From contig CAVWMN010000003.1 of NCBI GenBank assembly GCA_963756115.1, positions 248,001-312,000 on the forward strand: a stretch of 64,000 nt of DNA. Reading direction: 5' to 3'. The DNA is from JTS-RE37 sp963756115 (lineage in GTDB: Bacteria; Bacteroidota; Bacteroidia; Flavobacteriales; Flavobacteriaceae). How positions within the stretch are numbered: the first letter of the stretch is position 1; each line of letters starts with the position of its first letter. The translations under genes and the position numbers were made by a program. Below the pieces are notes generated by a model. It was not told where the DNA came from. It made no database searches and saw nothing but the letters and a program-made list of their open reading frames with translations. Of this stretch, positions 28,190-39,800 are shown piece by piece.

Positions 28190-31100
28190 AACTGGTTATC
28201 CTTATTTCTTTGATCTGATCATGGATCACGATGCTCCTGGAACTTTGGGATAAGTATCCCGATCCATAATAAACTTCCATCCGGTTCTTCCGGCCATCCT
28301 TGAACAGGATCTCGGCAAGCCTGACATCGTCATTCAACATTAGCACTCCGGGCTTCCCCGATTCGTGGAAGACGTTTAAGGGGCCGTCATTGGAGGCCGC
28401 CAGGATGTATGAACCCCCTTTTGGATTTCGGAGGAGTGCAAGGCCACTGCCATCCTCATCATGTAAAAAACCACTTTGTCCGAGGGTAAGTGGCTTTAAT
28501 CCCCCACGGCCATCTCCCTGCATTACAATGCCTTTGATAGCATCATACTGCCCTGCTGCTACTTCTGTAGAATAGGAATTCCCTGTTAACAGCACATCCA
28601 CGTTACCATCCAGATCAAGGTCTTCGATAAGGATGCCTTCAACAGGGCCTACCTGGCATTCGATGGGAAGTGTATGCAATTCAAACTGCCCTCCACCTAA
28701 ATTTTCGAGGTAGCTACTGGCAAAGTTATAGCTTTTTACCACATAGGCATCCTGTAGTTCTTCGGGTAAAAATGATTTTTCAAAAGTAGATTCGGCATAG
28801 GACTCGTAGGTTTTAAACCGGCCCCTCATGGCATTGATCTGACTGATGATCTCGTCCCGCGAATGGGCTAAGTAATTTTCACCATCATTAAAATAGCACA
28901 TCACCGGGTCTATCTTCCCGTCATTGTCATAGTCCTTGGCATAAATGCACAGCGGTTCTGTTTTGGTTGCCACGAATTTGCTGTTCAGCCCCAGGTTCCC
29001 AAGGATATAATCGGTATCCCCGTCATTGTCGAAGTCACCTCCGTTTATGCTGTTCCACCATCCTTCACTCTTCAGCAGGCCGGAAGGCTGCTCCCGGGTG
29101 AACACCCCTCCTTCATTATGAAAAAGCAGTATGGGCATAAATTCGCCGCAGGCAATCAGGTCTGCCCATCCGTCAGCATCATAGTCAGACCAGAGCGCCC
29201 CGCTAACCATGGTCAGTTGGTCCCAGCCGGGGATGGTATCACTGATATCCCTGAATCTTAAATTTCCCCCATCCTTATCCACAAGGTTTTCCAGGAGGTA
29301 ACTTTTGGCGGGAAGGGGGTAAGCACCCGGACTTACCCTTCCCCCTACAAAGAGGTCGAGATCCCCATCCCTGTCAAAATCGGCAGCGGTGACCACGGAT
29401 CCACTGGAGGTTATAGGTGGCAGTGCCCGGGAGGCTGAATAATTCCCCTTCCCGTCATTGAGGTAAAGCCGGTCCTGGTACAGGCTTGTATCCCCATTGG
29501 CATGATATCCTCCGCTCACTACATACAAATCTGTATCCCCATCCCTGTCTGCATCAAAGAACAAGGCCCCCATATCCTCATATTGTGCATCGGAACCCCA
29601 ATCCCGGGCTTCCAGGTTACCGTTGGCATCCTGTAAAAACAACTGCCCCTCCTGCCCTGCAGCTCCTCCAACATAAAAATCTTCGAAGCCATCCTTATTG
29701 ATATCTGCGACAGCAACCCCCGGGCCCAGCCTGGAATGCATATGTGGCAAAATCGGCTGTAACTTAAAATCAACCATTGGGTCTTCCCGGTGGGTATAGG
29801 AAACTTTCAGGGTGTCGGTTACATCCGTAAACCAGGTTTTTTTCGGTAAGGCCGGTTTTTTTTGTTTTACAGGAAGTGCCTGGGCCTGTGTGAGGATCAG
29901 GGTCTGATCCAGTTTCACGTTCTGCAGCAGCTGATACGTATGGTCCGGCCACCAAATCTCTATACTATCCGCGATCTGCTCCGAACCAAATCCGAAATGG
30001 ATCACAGGATCCACGCTGCTTTCATAACCCCTGCTGAGATATTGTTCGGCAAACTGGCTCCGGTTCCCCGCTGTAACCCTGATCCGACTGCCAATCCCGG
30101 CGTTGTTCGGCAGGGATCCCTTCAGTTTTAGACGCAAATAATGCCCTGCAGACTTCTTATTACCTGTATTCTCATACAAAAAAGCAGGCTGGTTGACATT
30201 GTTGACCAACAGGTCCAGGTCGCCATCATTATCAAGGTCGGCATAGGCGGCCCCGTTGGAACAGCTTGGTTCCTCAATACCCCAGGCTTCTGTTACATTT
30301 TCGAAGGTAGCGTCGCCCTTGTTCCTAAAGGCATAGTTAATCAGTTTTGCACTGGGGAGGTTCTTTATGGATTGTAGCTTCTGACTGATCTTTGTATCCG
30401 GGTCTCCCAGGGGGTTGTCATAGATATTCTGGTAATGGATATAGTCCAGGTTTCCCAGATCCCTTAAAAATCCGTTGGATACAAACATATCCCTGTATCC
30501 ATCGTTATCAAAGTCGGCCAGAAGCGGGCTCCAGCTCCAGTCTGTGCTGCTCACCCCGGCCAGGAATCCAATTTCACTGAACTTTCCTTCCCCCTGGTTC
30601 AACTGTAGGGTATTCCTGCTGTACTGGGGATCATAGCCTGCTTCCAACATCATCTGGAACCGGTCATAGCCTGTGGAGGAAATAATCAGTTTTTGGCGTG
30701 CATTATCTTCCGGTCTCATATCAAGGACCATGATATCAGGTTTTCCATTGTTGTCAATATCCGCCACATCATTGCCCATGCCGGCATAGGAGCTGTGGTT
30801 AATATAATCCCGGATCTCGTCCCTGAAGTGCCCGTCCCCCTGGTTGATATACAATATATCATTGCCTATAAAGTCATTGGATACATAAATATCCGGCCAA
30901 CCGTCGTTGTTGATGTCCGAAATTCCCACCCCCAATCCATATCCTTCCACAAGAATCCCTGCCTCGAGGGTTACATCAGTAAATGTACCGTTGCCCTCAT
31001 TCCTGTACAACCGGTCATTACTGACTGATTCGCCCTGCAGTTTTCTGGGGGCACTGCTGTTCACCCTGTATTCATAGGCTGCCGGGTTTATCAGCAGGTA

Positions 31101-31655
31101 CATATCCAGATCCTGATCATTATCATAATCAAAAAAGGCCGCCTGCATGGCCTGGCGGGTATCTGCCAACCCAAACTCAGTCGCCCTTTCTGAGAAGGTC
31201 ATATCCCCATTGTTTATGTACAATAAGTTAGCACGCCGGGCCTCCTCGCCCCCACCCGATACGCAGATATAAATGTCGAGCCACCCGTCCTGATTGATAT
31301 CTATCATGGTGGCACCAGTGCCCCAACTGTCATTCAGGATCCCGGATTTGCTGCTGATATCCTCGAATTGCAGCCCCCCTTTATTGAGATAAAGCCTCCC
31401 TGATACCATGTTGCCGCTAAAATACACATCATTGAGCCCGTCGTTATTAATGTCCCCAACGGCAACCCCGGCCCCGGTATAAATATTCATAAACTGAAAA
31501 ACATTGACACTGTCAGATTCCCTGATTGTATTGTTAAAGCTGATACCGGTTTCGGAGGCATTCAACAATTTGAACCGGGGAGTTTCCCTGTCCTTGCAGG
31601 AAGTAACAAGCAAGGTCCAGAACATAACCCAGCAAAGTGTTTGGATACCTTTCAT
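28152..31655 (-). CDS. FG-GAP/VCBS and ASPIC-UnbV (CRTAC1-type) lipoprotein, second copy
   Basis: Lipobox LLVTSC at residue ~20. About fourteen calcium-type DxDxDG repeats (DINNDGLNDVYF, DYDNDQDLDMYL, DFDNDGYRDMFV and so on) build two beta-propellers. Between them (around residues 530-600) is an ASPIC/UnbV domain with GIGSRIRV and HFGFGSEQIADSIEIWWPD. A large surface-lipoprotein role in ligand binding is likely. It overlaps its paralogue by ATGA (31652-31655) and the haloperoxidase-like gene by 38 bp. Confidence 0.92.
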   Translation of the reverse strand: MKGIQTLCWVMFWTLLVTSCKDRETPRFKLLNASETGISFNNTIRESDSVNVFQFMNIYTGAGVAVGDINNDGLNDVYFSGNMVSGRLYLNKGGLQFEDISSKSGILNDSWGTGATMIDINQDGWLDIYICVSGGGEEARRANLLYINNGDMTFSERATEFGLADTRQAMQAAFFDYDNDQDLDMYLLINPAAYEYRVNSSAPRKLQGESVSNDRLYRNEGNGTFTDVTLEAGILVEGYGLGVGISDINNDGWPDIYVSNDFIGNDILYINQGDGHFRDEIRDYINHSSYAGMGNDVADIDNNGKPDIMVLDMRPEDNARQKLIISSTGYDRFQMMLEAGYDPQYSRNTLQLNQGEGKFSEIGFLAGVSSTDWSWSPLLADFDNDGYRDMFVSNGFLRDLGNLDYIHYQNIYDNPLGDPDTKISQKLQSIKNLPSAKLINYAFRNKGDATFENVTEAWGIEEPSCSNGAAYADLDNDGDLDLLVNNVNQPAFLYENTGNKKSAGHYLRLKLKGSLPNNAGIGSRIRVTAGNRSQFAEQYLSRGYESSVDPVIHFGFGSEQIADSIEIWWPDHTYQLLQNVKLDQTLILTQAQALPVKQKKPALPKKTWFTDVTDTLKVSYTHREDPMVDFKLQPILPHMHSRLGPGVAVADINKDGFEDFYVGGAAGQEGQLFLQDANGNLEARDWGSDAQYEDMGALFFDADRDGDTDLYVVSGGYHANGDTSLYQDRLYLNDGKGNYSASRALPPITSSGSVVTAADFDRDGDLDLFVGGRVSPGAYPLPAKSYLLENLVDKDGGNLRFRDISDTIPGWDQLTMVSGALWSDYDADGWADLIACGEFMPILLFHNEGGVFTREQPSGLLKSEGWWNSINGGDFDNDGDTDYILGNLGLNSKFVATKTEPLCIYAKDYDNDGKIDPVMCYFNDGENYLAHSRDEIISQINAMRGRFKTYESYAESTFEKSFLPEELQDAYVVKSYNFASSYLENLGGGQFELHTLPIECQVGPVEGILIEDLDLDGNVDVLLTGNSYSTEVAAGQYDAIKGIVMQGDGRGGLKPLTLGQSGFLHDEDGSGLALLRNPKGGSYILAASNDGPLNVFHESGKPGVLMLNDDVRLAEILFKDGRKNRMEVYYGSGYLSQSSRSIVIHDQIKEIRITSFDGSTETFFTDQ

Positions 31656-34600
31656 GGAAGCTGCAGGTTTTCGGTACTATTTCCATTCATATCCTGTATG
31701 GTAACAGAAACTGCATCGACCGGGATATACAGGATACGACTGCCCTGGGACAAGTATCCGGATCCGTAATAGAATTCCGTTTTCTGTACCTTTCCGTTTT
31801 GAAGGGTTACGATGGCAACCCGGTCACCCGGTTTGGCCTTATAGAGGCGGGTAGTGTCCCTGTCGACGGCAAAGGTGTTGACAGGGCCATTATTTATAGA
31901 GGCAATCGCCAACTCCTTTTCTTCCCATGGGATGTTGACCAACGCCTTGGCATCTCCCTGCACATAGTACCCGCTTTTCGTGACATCCACCGGATCGAAA
32001 TTCCCTTTGCCATCCCCCGCAAGCAGCCATCCTATAGACGCATCATAGCGTCCCGAAAATACTTCCCCGCTGAAAAAGTTCCCTACCGCAAGCAGGTCCA
32101 TATTCCCGTCGCCTGTATAATCTTCCACGAGCATCCCGTACATGGGTGCGATCTGGGCTTTTCTTGGCAGTGGTGTCATCCTGAAAGTGCCGTCACCCAG
32201 GTTTTCCAGATAGCTGCTGGAGAATGTTTCACTTTTAACCACTAAGGCATCGGCCAGTTCGGCCTTGGTAAAGGATTCGTCAAAGGTTGCATTGGCATAA
32301 TCCGAATAGGTCCTGAAGCGGCCCCTCATGGCATTGATCTGTTCAATCAGGTCATTGCGGGAATGGGCAATATAATTTTCGCCATCGATATAATAGCACA
32401 TGACCGGGTCAATCTGGCCGTTCTTGTCATAATCTTTGGCATAAATACAAAGGGGTTCGGCAGCACTGGCCTTGTATCTGCTGTTAAGCCCCAGGTTGCC
32501 CAGGATGTAATCGCTGTCGCCGTCGTTGTCAAAATCACCGGCAGTGATGCTATTCCACCACCCATGGGTATGCTTTAACCCTGTTTGCCCGGTAACCTCC
32601 ACGAGTTGCCCGCGCCGGTTCTCATAAAATCGTATGGGCATAAACTCCCCGGCTATGATAAGGTCTGGCCAGGTATCGTTGTTGAAGTCGGTCCATAGTG
32701 CGGCGGTGACCATCCCCAATTCACCGCAAAGGGCGGCGTTCTTTTGGGTATCCCGGGTAAACCGGATCTGCTTGCTGTCACTATTGTTTTTTAAGAGCAT
32801 GCTTACGGGGGAAAGCGGGTATTCCCCCGGTTTCACCCGCCCCCCAACAAAGAGGTCCAGGAGGCCATCTTTATCATAGTCGGCAGCCGTCACCACGGAA
32901 CCGCTCGTTGTATTTTCAGGCAAGGCATCAGCCCGGGTAAAACCCCCTGTACCGTCATTCCTGTATAGCCTGTCCTGGTATCGCTTGTCCCCGACCGGAA
33001 AAGAAGACCCCCCGCTTACCACGTACAGGTCCTGGTCGCCGTCATTGTCCGCATCAAAGAATACAGCACCCATGTCTTCCGCAGCTGCATCCTGGAAATT
33101 CTCCTGCCTGAAATGCCCATTTTCCTCCTGTATAAAAAGGACACCGGTTTCCCCTGAAGCCCCCCCAATAAAACAATCCTCCTTCCCGTCGGCATTGATG
33201 TCAGCCACAGCAAGGCCCGGTCCGTTGCGGGAGTGCATATGCGGGAGCAGCGGTTGAATCTTAAAGTCTACAAAATCATCTTCCTTATGTGAATGGGCCA
33301 ACCCGATACTATCCGTCTCATGAAAGGGTGATGGCCTGGTTTCCAGGGGAGGCAGCTCCACTTCCGTGGCTTCGGTATAGTCCAGGGTGAGTATCCGGCC
33401 ACCAGGGATATTTGTAAGCAGTTGCTGTTTGCCATCCGGCCAGGTTACCCGGAGGCTATCCAGCATCCCCGTATCTCCCAGCCCGAAATGCAGGGACGCT
33501 TCCATGGTGGAAAGGTAACCGCGGTACGGAGTAAAATAACGCTGCTGCATGGCCCCGCCGTAATATAGCTGCACCGTGCTCCCGATCCCATCAAGGTTTG
33601 GTCTCCCTCCTTTGAACCTTACGGTCAGGGATTGATTTCCCGGACCGGCGGCCAGCTTGTTTTCATAGAGCAAAGCAGGGTCATCAATGTTGTTTATAAC
33701 CAGGTCCAGGTCCCCGTCATTGTCCAGGTCCCCATATGCCATCCCATTGGAATAGGTCGGTTTTGTAAAGCCTACTTCCCGGGAAATATCGGTGAATTGC
33801 AGTTCCCCGGTATTCCTGAAAAAATAGTTGTGCAATTTAATGCCTGGCAATTTGTTCAGTTCCTCCAGGCGTTGTTTCCTGTTGGCCTCCTCCGTACCCA
33901 TGGTAAGGATGCGGTTTCCATATACCATAAAATCGAGATTGGTGATATCCTGCCGGTACCCATTGGTAACACAAAGGTCATTTAACCCGTCCTGGTCAAA
34001 GTCGGCCAGGAGGGCACTCCAGCTCCATTCAGTCGCGGCCATTCCGGCAATTTGCCCTACCTCGCTGAAGGATCCGTTCCCATTGTTCAGTTGCAGGGTG
34101 TTGCGGATATACTGCGGGTGGTACCCATAGGAAAGCCCGTTCATGAATTCATCGTAATTATTCCCCACCATGGTCAGTTTCCAGCGGGCGTTATCTTTGG
34201 GAAGCATATCGAGGACAACCACATCCATCAGCCCGTCATTGTTGATATCCGCGATATCGTTCCCCATCCCGTTAAAGGTAAGGTGCTCAAAATACCCGGA
34301 AATTTCATTGCGAAAGGTTCCATCCTGCCGGTTGATATACAGCAGGTCATCGGTAAGAAAATCATTTGAAACGTAGATATCCGGCCACCCATCCCGGTTG
34401 ATATCACAAACCTCGACGCCAAGGCCGAAGCCTTCGATGAGGATGCCGGCATCCGCCGAAACATCCGTAAACGTCCCATCCCCGTTATTCCGGAATAATT
34501 TGTCAGCGGACGGTGCTTTTCCCGTCCGGTCCTTTGGTCGGGAGGTATTCCGGTTAAAATCGACCAGCGCGTTGCTGAGCAGGTACATGTCCAGGTCCCC

Positions 34601-35164
34601 GTCCCGGTCATAGTCAAAAAATGCGGATTGAACAGAATACCCTTCATCCGCCAGCCCCCAGGCAGCAGCCGCTTCTTCAAACTGCAGGCCCCCGCCTTGT
34701 TTGCCCTTATTAAGGAACAATAAGTTGGCGCGGTCACGACCTTCCGACCCCCGGGGCCCGCCTTTGCTTACATAGATGTCCGGGTAGCCATCCTGGTTGA
34801 TATCAACAACAGAAACCCCATTCGACCAATGGGTGGATCCGGCTCCGGAGTCCGTTGTAACATCCTCAAATTTCCAATTACCCAGGTTACGGTACAGCCT
34901 GTTGCTGACCATATTGCCCGTAAAGTAAAGGTCCTGCAGGCCGTCTTTGTCAAAATCTGCTATGGCAACACCAGCACCGTTAAACATATATTCAAATTCG
35001 AGAACAGAAAGGGCATCGGTATATTCGAGTTGATTGGCAAAGCTGACGCCTGTTTTTCGGGGCGGCATTTCTTCGAATTGTAATCCTTCGGTATCGTTGC
35101 AGGACAGGGCAGTGGCCAGGGTCACTGACAATAGGACGGAACCGATGTATCGTATAAAATTCAT
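31652..35164 (-). CDS. FG-GAP/VCBS and ASPIC-UnbV (CRTAC1-type) lipoprotein, first copy
   Basis: The start at 35164 gives MNFIRYIGSVLLSVTLATALSC with lipidated Cys22; the ATG at 35269 adds 35 residues without a signal. It has the same build as the next gene: DxDxDG propeller repeats, a central ASPIC/UnbV domain (GIGSTVQLYY, HFGLGDTGMLDSLRVTWPDG) and a second propeller. The two share order and wording throughout and arose by tandem duplication. It follows SusD by 128 bp. It probably forms a surface complex with SusCD (inference). Confidence 0.92.
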   Translation of the reverse strand: MNFIRYIGSVLLSVTLATALSCNDTEGLQFEEMPPRKTGVSFANQLEYTDALSVLEFEYMFNGAGVAIADFDKDGLQDLYFTGNMVSNRLYRNLGNWKFEDVTTDSGAGSTHWSNGVSVVDINQDGYPDIYVSKGGPRGSEGRDRANLLFLNKGKQGGGLQFEEAAAAWGLADEGYSVQSAFFDYDRDGDLDMYLLSNALVDFNRNTSRPKDRTGKAPSADKLFRNNGDGTFTDVSADAGILIEGFGLGVEVCDINRDGWPDIYVSNDFLTDDLLYINRQDGTFRNEISGYFEHLTFNGMGNDIADINNDGLMDVVVLDMLPKDNARWKLTMVGNNYDEFMNGLSYGYHPQYIRNTLQLNNGNGSFSEVGQIAGMAATEWSWSALLADFDQDGLNDLCVTNGYRQDITNLDFMVYGNRILTMGTEEANRKQRLEELNKLPGIKLHNYFFRNTGELQFTDISREVGFTKPTYSNGMAYGDLDNDGDLDLVINNIDDPALLYENKLAAGPGNQSLTVRFKGGRPNLDGIGSTVQLYYGGAMQQRYFTPYRGYLSTMEASLHFGLGDTGMLDSLRVTWPDGKQQLLTNIPGGRILTLDYTEATEVELPPLETRPSPFHETDSIGLAHSHKEDDFVDFKIQPLLPHMHSRNGPGLAVADINADGKEDCFIGGASGETGVLFIQEENGHFRQENFQDAAAEDMGAVFFDADNDGDQDLYVVSGGSSFPVGDKRYQDRLYRNDGTGGFTRADALPENTTSGSVVTAADYDKDGLLDLFVGGRVKPGEYPLSPVSMLLKNNSDSKQIRFTRDTQKNAALCGELGMVTAALWTDFNNDTWPDLIIAGEFMPIRFYENRRGQLVEVTGQTGLKHTHGWWNSITAGDFDNDGDSDYILGNLGLNSRYKASAAEPLCIYAKDYDKNGQIDPVMCYYIDGENYIAHSRNDLIEQINAMRGRFRTYSDYANATFDESFTKAELADALVVKSETFSSSYLENLGDGTFRMTPLPRKAQIAPMYGMLVEDYTGDGNMDLLAVGNFFSGEVFSGRYDASIGWLLAGDGKGNFDPVDVTKSGYYVQGDAKALVNIPWEEKELAIASINNGPVNTFAVDRDTTRLYKAKPGDRVAIVTLQNGKVQKTEFYYGSGYLSQGSRILYIPVDAVSVTIQDMNGNSTENLQLP

Positions 35165-35292
35165 AGGGCAACAACGAATATAACAACAAACCTCCAAACA
35201 AAAAGAATCCAATCTCTTAAAACTAGATTGGATTCCCAGTGGTTTAGCTAACCAAATAATATTTTGCAATTCAGGTATCGTATAGAGACATT

Positions 35293-36822
35293 TTAATACC
35301 CGGAGTTTTGGATCAGCAGTCCTTTGGACCGGTCAATTTCTGACAGCGGAAAGGGAAAAACATTGAATTTATCATCCCATGCGGCCCCGAAGATCTGGGA
35401 TCCGATGCCCCAGCGGGTGATATCGAACCACCGATGGGGTTCCAGTGCCAGTTCAACCCTTTTTTCCTGCCGCATTGCCTGTGTGAGGTCCGCAGAAACA
35501 TCCAGGATGGGCAAGCCTGCCCGCAGCCGTATATCGTCTATCTGTTGTTTGGCAATGGTCAGGTCCCCGCCCCCTTCGATCAGGGCTTCGGCATACAGCA
35601 ATTTTAATTCCGCAAACCGGAACCAGCGTTCGTTATTGTAATCTGCCTGCCCGTTAGGGGAGCTGTTACCGCCAACTGTATTGATAGATCCCCTGTATTT
35701 CTTCAGGGTGAAGCTGGTTGATGACCAGGAGGTATCATATGGTATTTCATAGCGCGATCCGTCAAAGGTAAAATAGGTATCCCCTCCTTCATAGAAGATG
35801 GTCTGGGCCCGGACATCCCCAGGTTCAAAGGCATCCACCAAATCCTGAGTGGGTGCCCAATACCCTAATTTTCCTCCGGGGGCACCGTTGCTTGCATCCC
35901 AGAACCAACCCCTGCCAGTTCCCTGGGAGGCTTTGAAGTCCTCGGAATGGGTGTCGTCAAAAACCCAGATGTTGTCATCGGAGAACGGTCCGCCATATTG
36001 AATCTCGAAAATGGATTCCGAATTATTCTCATTATTATAGGCAAAGACCTGTTCATAATCAGTTACCAGTTCATAGGGCCCGTTATCCACTACATCCTGG
36101 AAGGCTGCGATAGCGGCTGCCCAGTCCTGTTTCCATACATTTACTTTTCCCACGTAGGATTTTGCGGCCCAGGAGGTTGCCCTTCCGGTATTGCTGCTGT
36201 CCCATACATCCGGCAGTCCGGCTGCTGCATCTGCAAAATCGGCGAGTATTGCAGCGTATAATTCGTCCTGTGTTGCATTGGGCTTTGCCTGGTCATTGAT
36301 CCCGGGAACTATTTCCATGGCAAGTGGCGGGGTACCGAAAAGTTTCAGGGCCTGGAAATGGAACCAGGCACGTAGAAATTTAGCTTCAGCACGCAGTACG
36401 GTCTTATCATCTTCCGTCAGTTCATTTTCATTATCCAGATTCTCGATCACCAGGTTCGCACGGTAGATCCCTTCATATATTTGGGTATAGACGGCAGCAT
36501 AGGGTTTGTCACTGGACCGGATCTGCAGCGCATCCAAATCCCGCGAGATCTGGTCCGAGTTTACGGCATCCGCCGCAACATCATCCGTTATGGTAAGGGT
36601 TATTTTCCAGAACTCCCCGAATTCCCCAAGGGTTTCCGTACTGGTACCCCAGAAATCCTGGATGGAAGAGTAGGAAGCAAATACAGCTCCGTCAAAATCT
36701 GCCCGCGTCTTATAAAAGGTATCCGTTGTAAGGCGGTCCAAGGGTTGCAGGTCCAGCTCGTTATTGCAGGAAAATATTCCCAGGACGCAGAAACTGACGA
36801 TTATTATATTTATTTTTTTCAT
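35293..36822 (-). CDS. SusD/RagB-family outer-membrane lipoprotein
   Basis: Lipobox LGIFSC (Cys19), N-terminal LDLQPLDRLTTDTFYKTRADFD (SusD-like), a helical TPR core (AKFLRAWFHFQALKLFGTPPL) and C-terminal RxxKRVELALEPHRWFDITRWG, all typical of RagB/SusD. It binds the ligand at the cell surface and acts as a lid on SusC. It is 34 bp downstream of the susC gene. Confidence 0.95.
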   Translation of the reverse strand: MKKINIIIVSFCVLGIFSCNNELDLQPLDRLTTDTFYKTRADFDGAVFASYSSIQDFWGTSTETLGEFGEFWKITLTITDDVAADAVNSDQISRDLDALQIRSSDKPYAAVYTQIYEGIYRANLVIENLDNENELTEDDKTVLRAEAKFLRAWFHFQALKLFGTPPLAMEIVPGINDQAKPNATQDELYAAILADFADAAAGLPDVWDSSNTGRATSWAAKSYVGKVNVWKQDWAAAIAAFQDVVDNGPYELVTDYEQVFAYNNENNSESIFEIQYGGPFSDDNIWVFDDTHSEDFKASQGTGRGWFWDASNGAPGGKLGYWAPTQDLVDAFEPGDVRAQTIFYEGGDTYFTFDGSRYEIPYDTSWSSTSFTLKKYRGSINTVGGNSSPNGQADYNNERWFRFAELKLLYAEALIEGGGDLTIAKQQIDDIRLRAGLPILDVSADLTQAMRQEKRVELALEPHRWFDITRWGIGSQIFGAAWDDKFNVFPFPLSEIDRSKGLLIQNSGY

Positions 36823-36856
36823 AATAATTTTATTATAAAGATATTTAAATATTGTT

Positions 36857-39800
36857 TTAATTGAAAGTCACTGACCATCCTAATTGTATGATCCTGGGGA
36901 GCGGTGAGGCCCCTCCGTCAACACCGGATGCCAGGGTAAAATCACCTTTTTGATAACTCTGCGTACGACCTACTTCCGGGTCATATCCCGAATATTTTGT
37001 AAAGGTGGCTAAATTCTGTACTCCGATATAGAATCGCATCCGGGAGACAAATTCATTGGTCCAGGTCCTGAGCAGGTCGGGCGATAAACTATAGCCCAAT
37101 GAGATATTTTGGATACGCAGGTACCCTGCATCTTCAATCCAGCGGTCGGAATACCTGTTATTGCCATTGGGGTCACCCGGGGCAAGCCGGGGATTGGAAC
37201 TGGAGGTGGCGGTGCCTTCCCCTGTCCAGCGATCGAGCACCTGGGTGGAGAAATTGCTGTTTCCCTGTAGGCTCTCCAGGCTGGTCCTGCCTGCATTATA
37301 CACCTGCTTGTTGCCGACGCCCCGGAAATTTACTGAGAAATCGAACCCCAGGTATTCGGCATTGAAGTTCATCCCGTAGAAAAATTTAGGGAAGGGACTT
37401 CCGATAATCGTCCTGTCTTCCGAATTGATCTGCCCGTCCCCATTAACATCCACAAAACGGATATCCCCGGGTGACGGTGTGCCTTCCGCATCCGGCAGGG
37501 CGGCTGCAACTTCGGCGTCATTCTGATAGAGCCCATCAGTCTTATAGCCGTAATAATGCCCCAGGCTTTCACCAACTATGGTCCTGTGGGTGGAACCCCC
37601 ACCGGTACCGGTAATGATCTGGGTGATCTCCCCCAGGTCTATGACTTCATTCTTTACAGTGGTGATATTACCCCCGAAACTATAGGTAAAGTCTCCTGCC
37701 TGGTCGCCATAATTGAAGGCAAATTCAACCCCGGAGTTTTTGATCTCCCCGATATTGGCATCAGCAGGGAGAAAGAATCCGGAGACGTAGGGCAGGGGAA
37801 GCCCCAGCAATACATCTTTGGTGGTCTTATTGTAATAGTCGGCGGTCATGGTGAGTTTTCCACTGAGGAAACTGGCATCCACACCAATATCGGTTTGGGT
37901 ACTGGTCTCCCATTTCAGGTCCTCATTGGCAAAAGTAGTAGGGGCAGGCGCCACAATAGTCCCCTGGTCATCCCCGATCACATAGCGAATATTGTTGTCG
38001 ATGGAACTTAAAAAGGCAAAGTTAAGACCGGTAAACTGGTTTCCTGACTGCCCCCAGCCGGCACGGACCTTAATATCATCCACCCAATCGGTTTCCGGGA
38101 AAAAATCTTCATCCGTAATCCTCCAGCCAACTGAAATAGAGGGGAATATCTGGTCCCTGTTGGCTTCGGAAAAACGGGATGTAGCATCCCTCCTCATGTT
38201 AAAAGTGGCCAGGTATTTTCCCTGGTAGTTATAGGTTATACGGCCAAGCCACCCCTGCAGCGTCCACAGGTCGGCCTCATTGGCACCTGCAACGGTGGTA
38301 CCGGTAGCGGCAAAGTTGATGTTAAACAGGTCACGTCCCTGTAACCTGACCTTATCAAATCGGAATTTTGTCTGTTCAAAACCGAACAGGGCAGCAATGT
38401 TGTGATCGCCATCCCCAAAAGTTTTGTCATAGGATAAGGTGGCTGCGGAGGTAAGGGTGAGTTCAATAGGCCTTTCCGAAACCAGCAGGGAAGTACCTGT
38501 AGAATTGTTCAGGGTGGCGGCGGTTGTCAGGTAGTCGCCAACCCCTACATTATAGTCGATCCCAAGGGAGGGTCGAAGTTTTAAACCTTCCAGGAATTCC
38601 AGTTCCCCATAAAAATTCCCCAGGACTTTGCGGGTCTGTACGGTAGTTTTGGTAAACCGGTCATCTGTATTGAACAAATAGTTGGTGGCGGAACCGTTCC
38701 CGACAGTCGTAGGGTTCACATCATTATACCCAAAGGCCCCGCTTCCATAGGGCTGGTAATAGGGGGCGTTCAACGCGGCTCTGAAACCGGCATAGATACC
38801 CGGTTCGCTCTGCACCTGCCGGTCTGTCTGGCTTATCAACAAGGATTCCCCGAACTTCAAATATTTTCCGGCTTTGATGTCGGCATTGGCTTTAAAGGAA
38901 TAGCGCGTAAAAGCCTGGGCCCTCTCAATCCCTTCCTGGTCCAGGTATGCGCCGGAAATAAAATAATTGGCCTTTTCACTGCCCCCGCTTACGGCGACAT
39001 TGTGGTTTTGTACCAGCCCGGTCTTAAAGATAAGGTCCTGCCAGTCTACAAAAGGCTGTCCGCTGAACTGGGAAACGTCCGTCCCCAATTGCCCCTGGAT
39101 GTCAATATATTGCTGCACATTCAGGACGTTTATTTGTTCCCGGGCATTGGCGGCCGAGACATAGCCGTCATAGGTTACCCTTGCATCCCCTGTTTTCCCC
39201 CTTTTGGTGGTAACGATGATCACACCATTGGCAGCCCTGGCACCGTAGATAGCGGTTGAAGCGGCATCCTTCAGGACATCAATGGACTCTATGTCGTTGG
39301 AGTTGAGGCCGGCCAGTGGATTGGAATCCGTGGTGGAAGAGGTATTTACCGTGATGTTGGTCGTTAATACGATGGGAACACCATCAATCACCCATAACGG
39401 ATCGTTCACCCCGGGCGTACCAATTCCCCGTATATTAACACTGATGGGTGCGCCCGGATCCCCGCTCCGGTTCGTGATATTTACACCAGTCAGGGTCCCG
39501 GCAAGTGCCTGGTCCGGACTTGTGATAGGTTTGGTGACAATATCTGTGCTGCCAATGGAAGCAACTGCTCCTGTCAGATCTGCTTTTCTTTGGGTACCAT
39601 ACCCCACAACCACCACTTCACTAAGGGATTGCGCATCTTCGGACATGGTAACGTCAATTGTACTACGCCCGTTTATAGGCACCTCCTGGGTGGAATACCC
39701 AATAAATGAAAACACCAGTGTAGTGGCCCCCTCCGGCGCGGTGATGGAATAATTTCCATCAAAATCGGATACAGCGCCGACCGTGGTACCCTTAACCACA

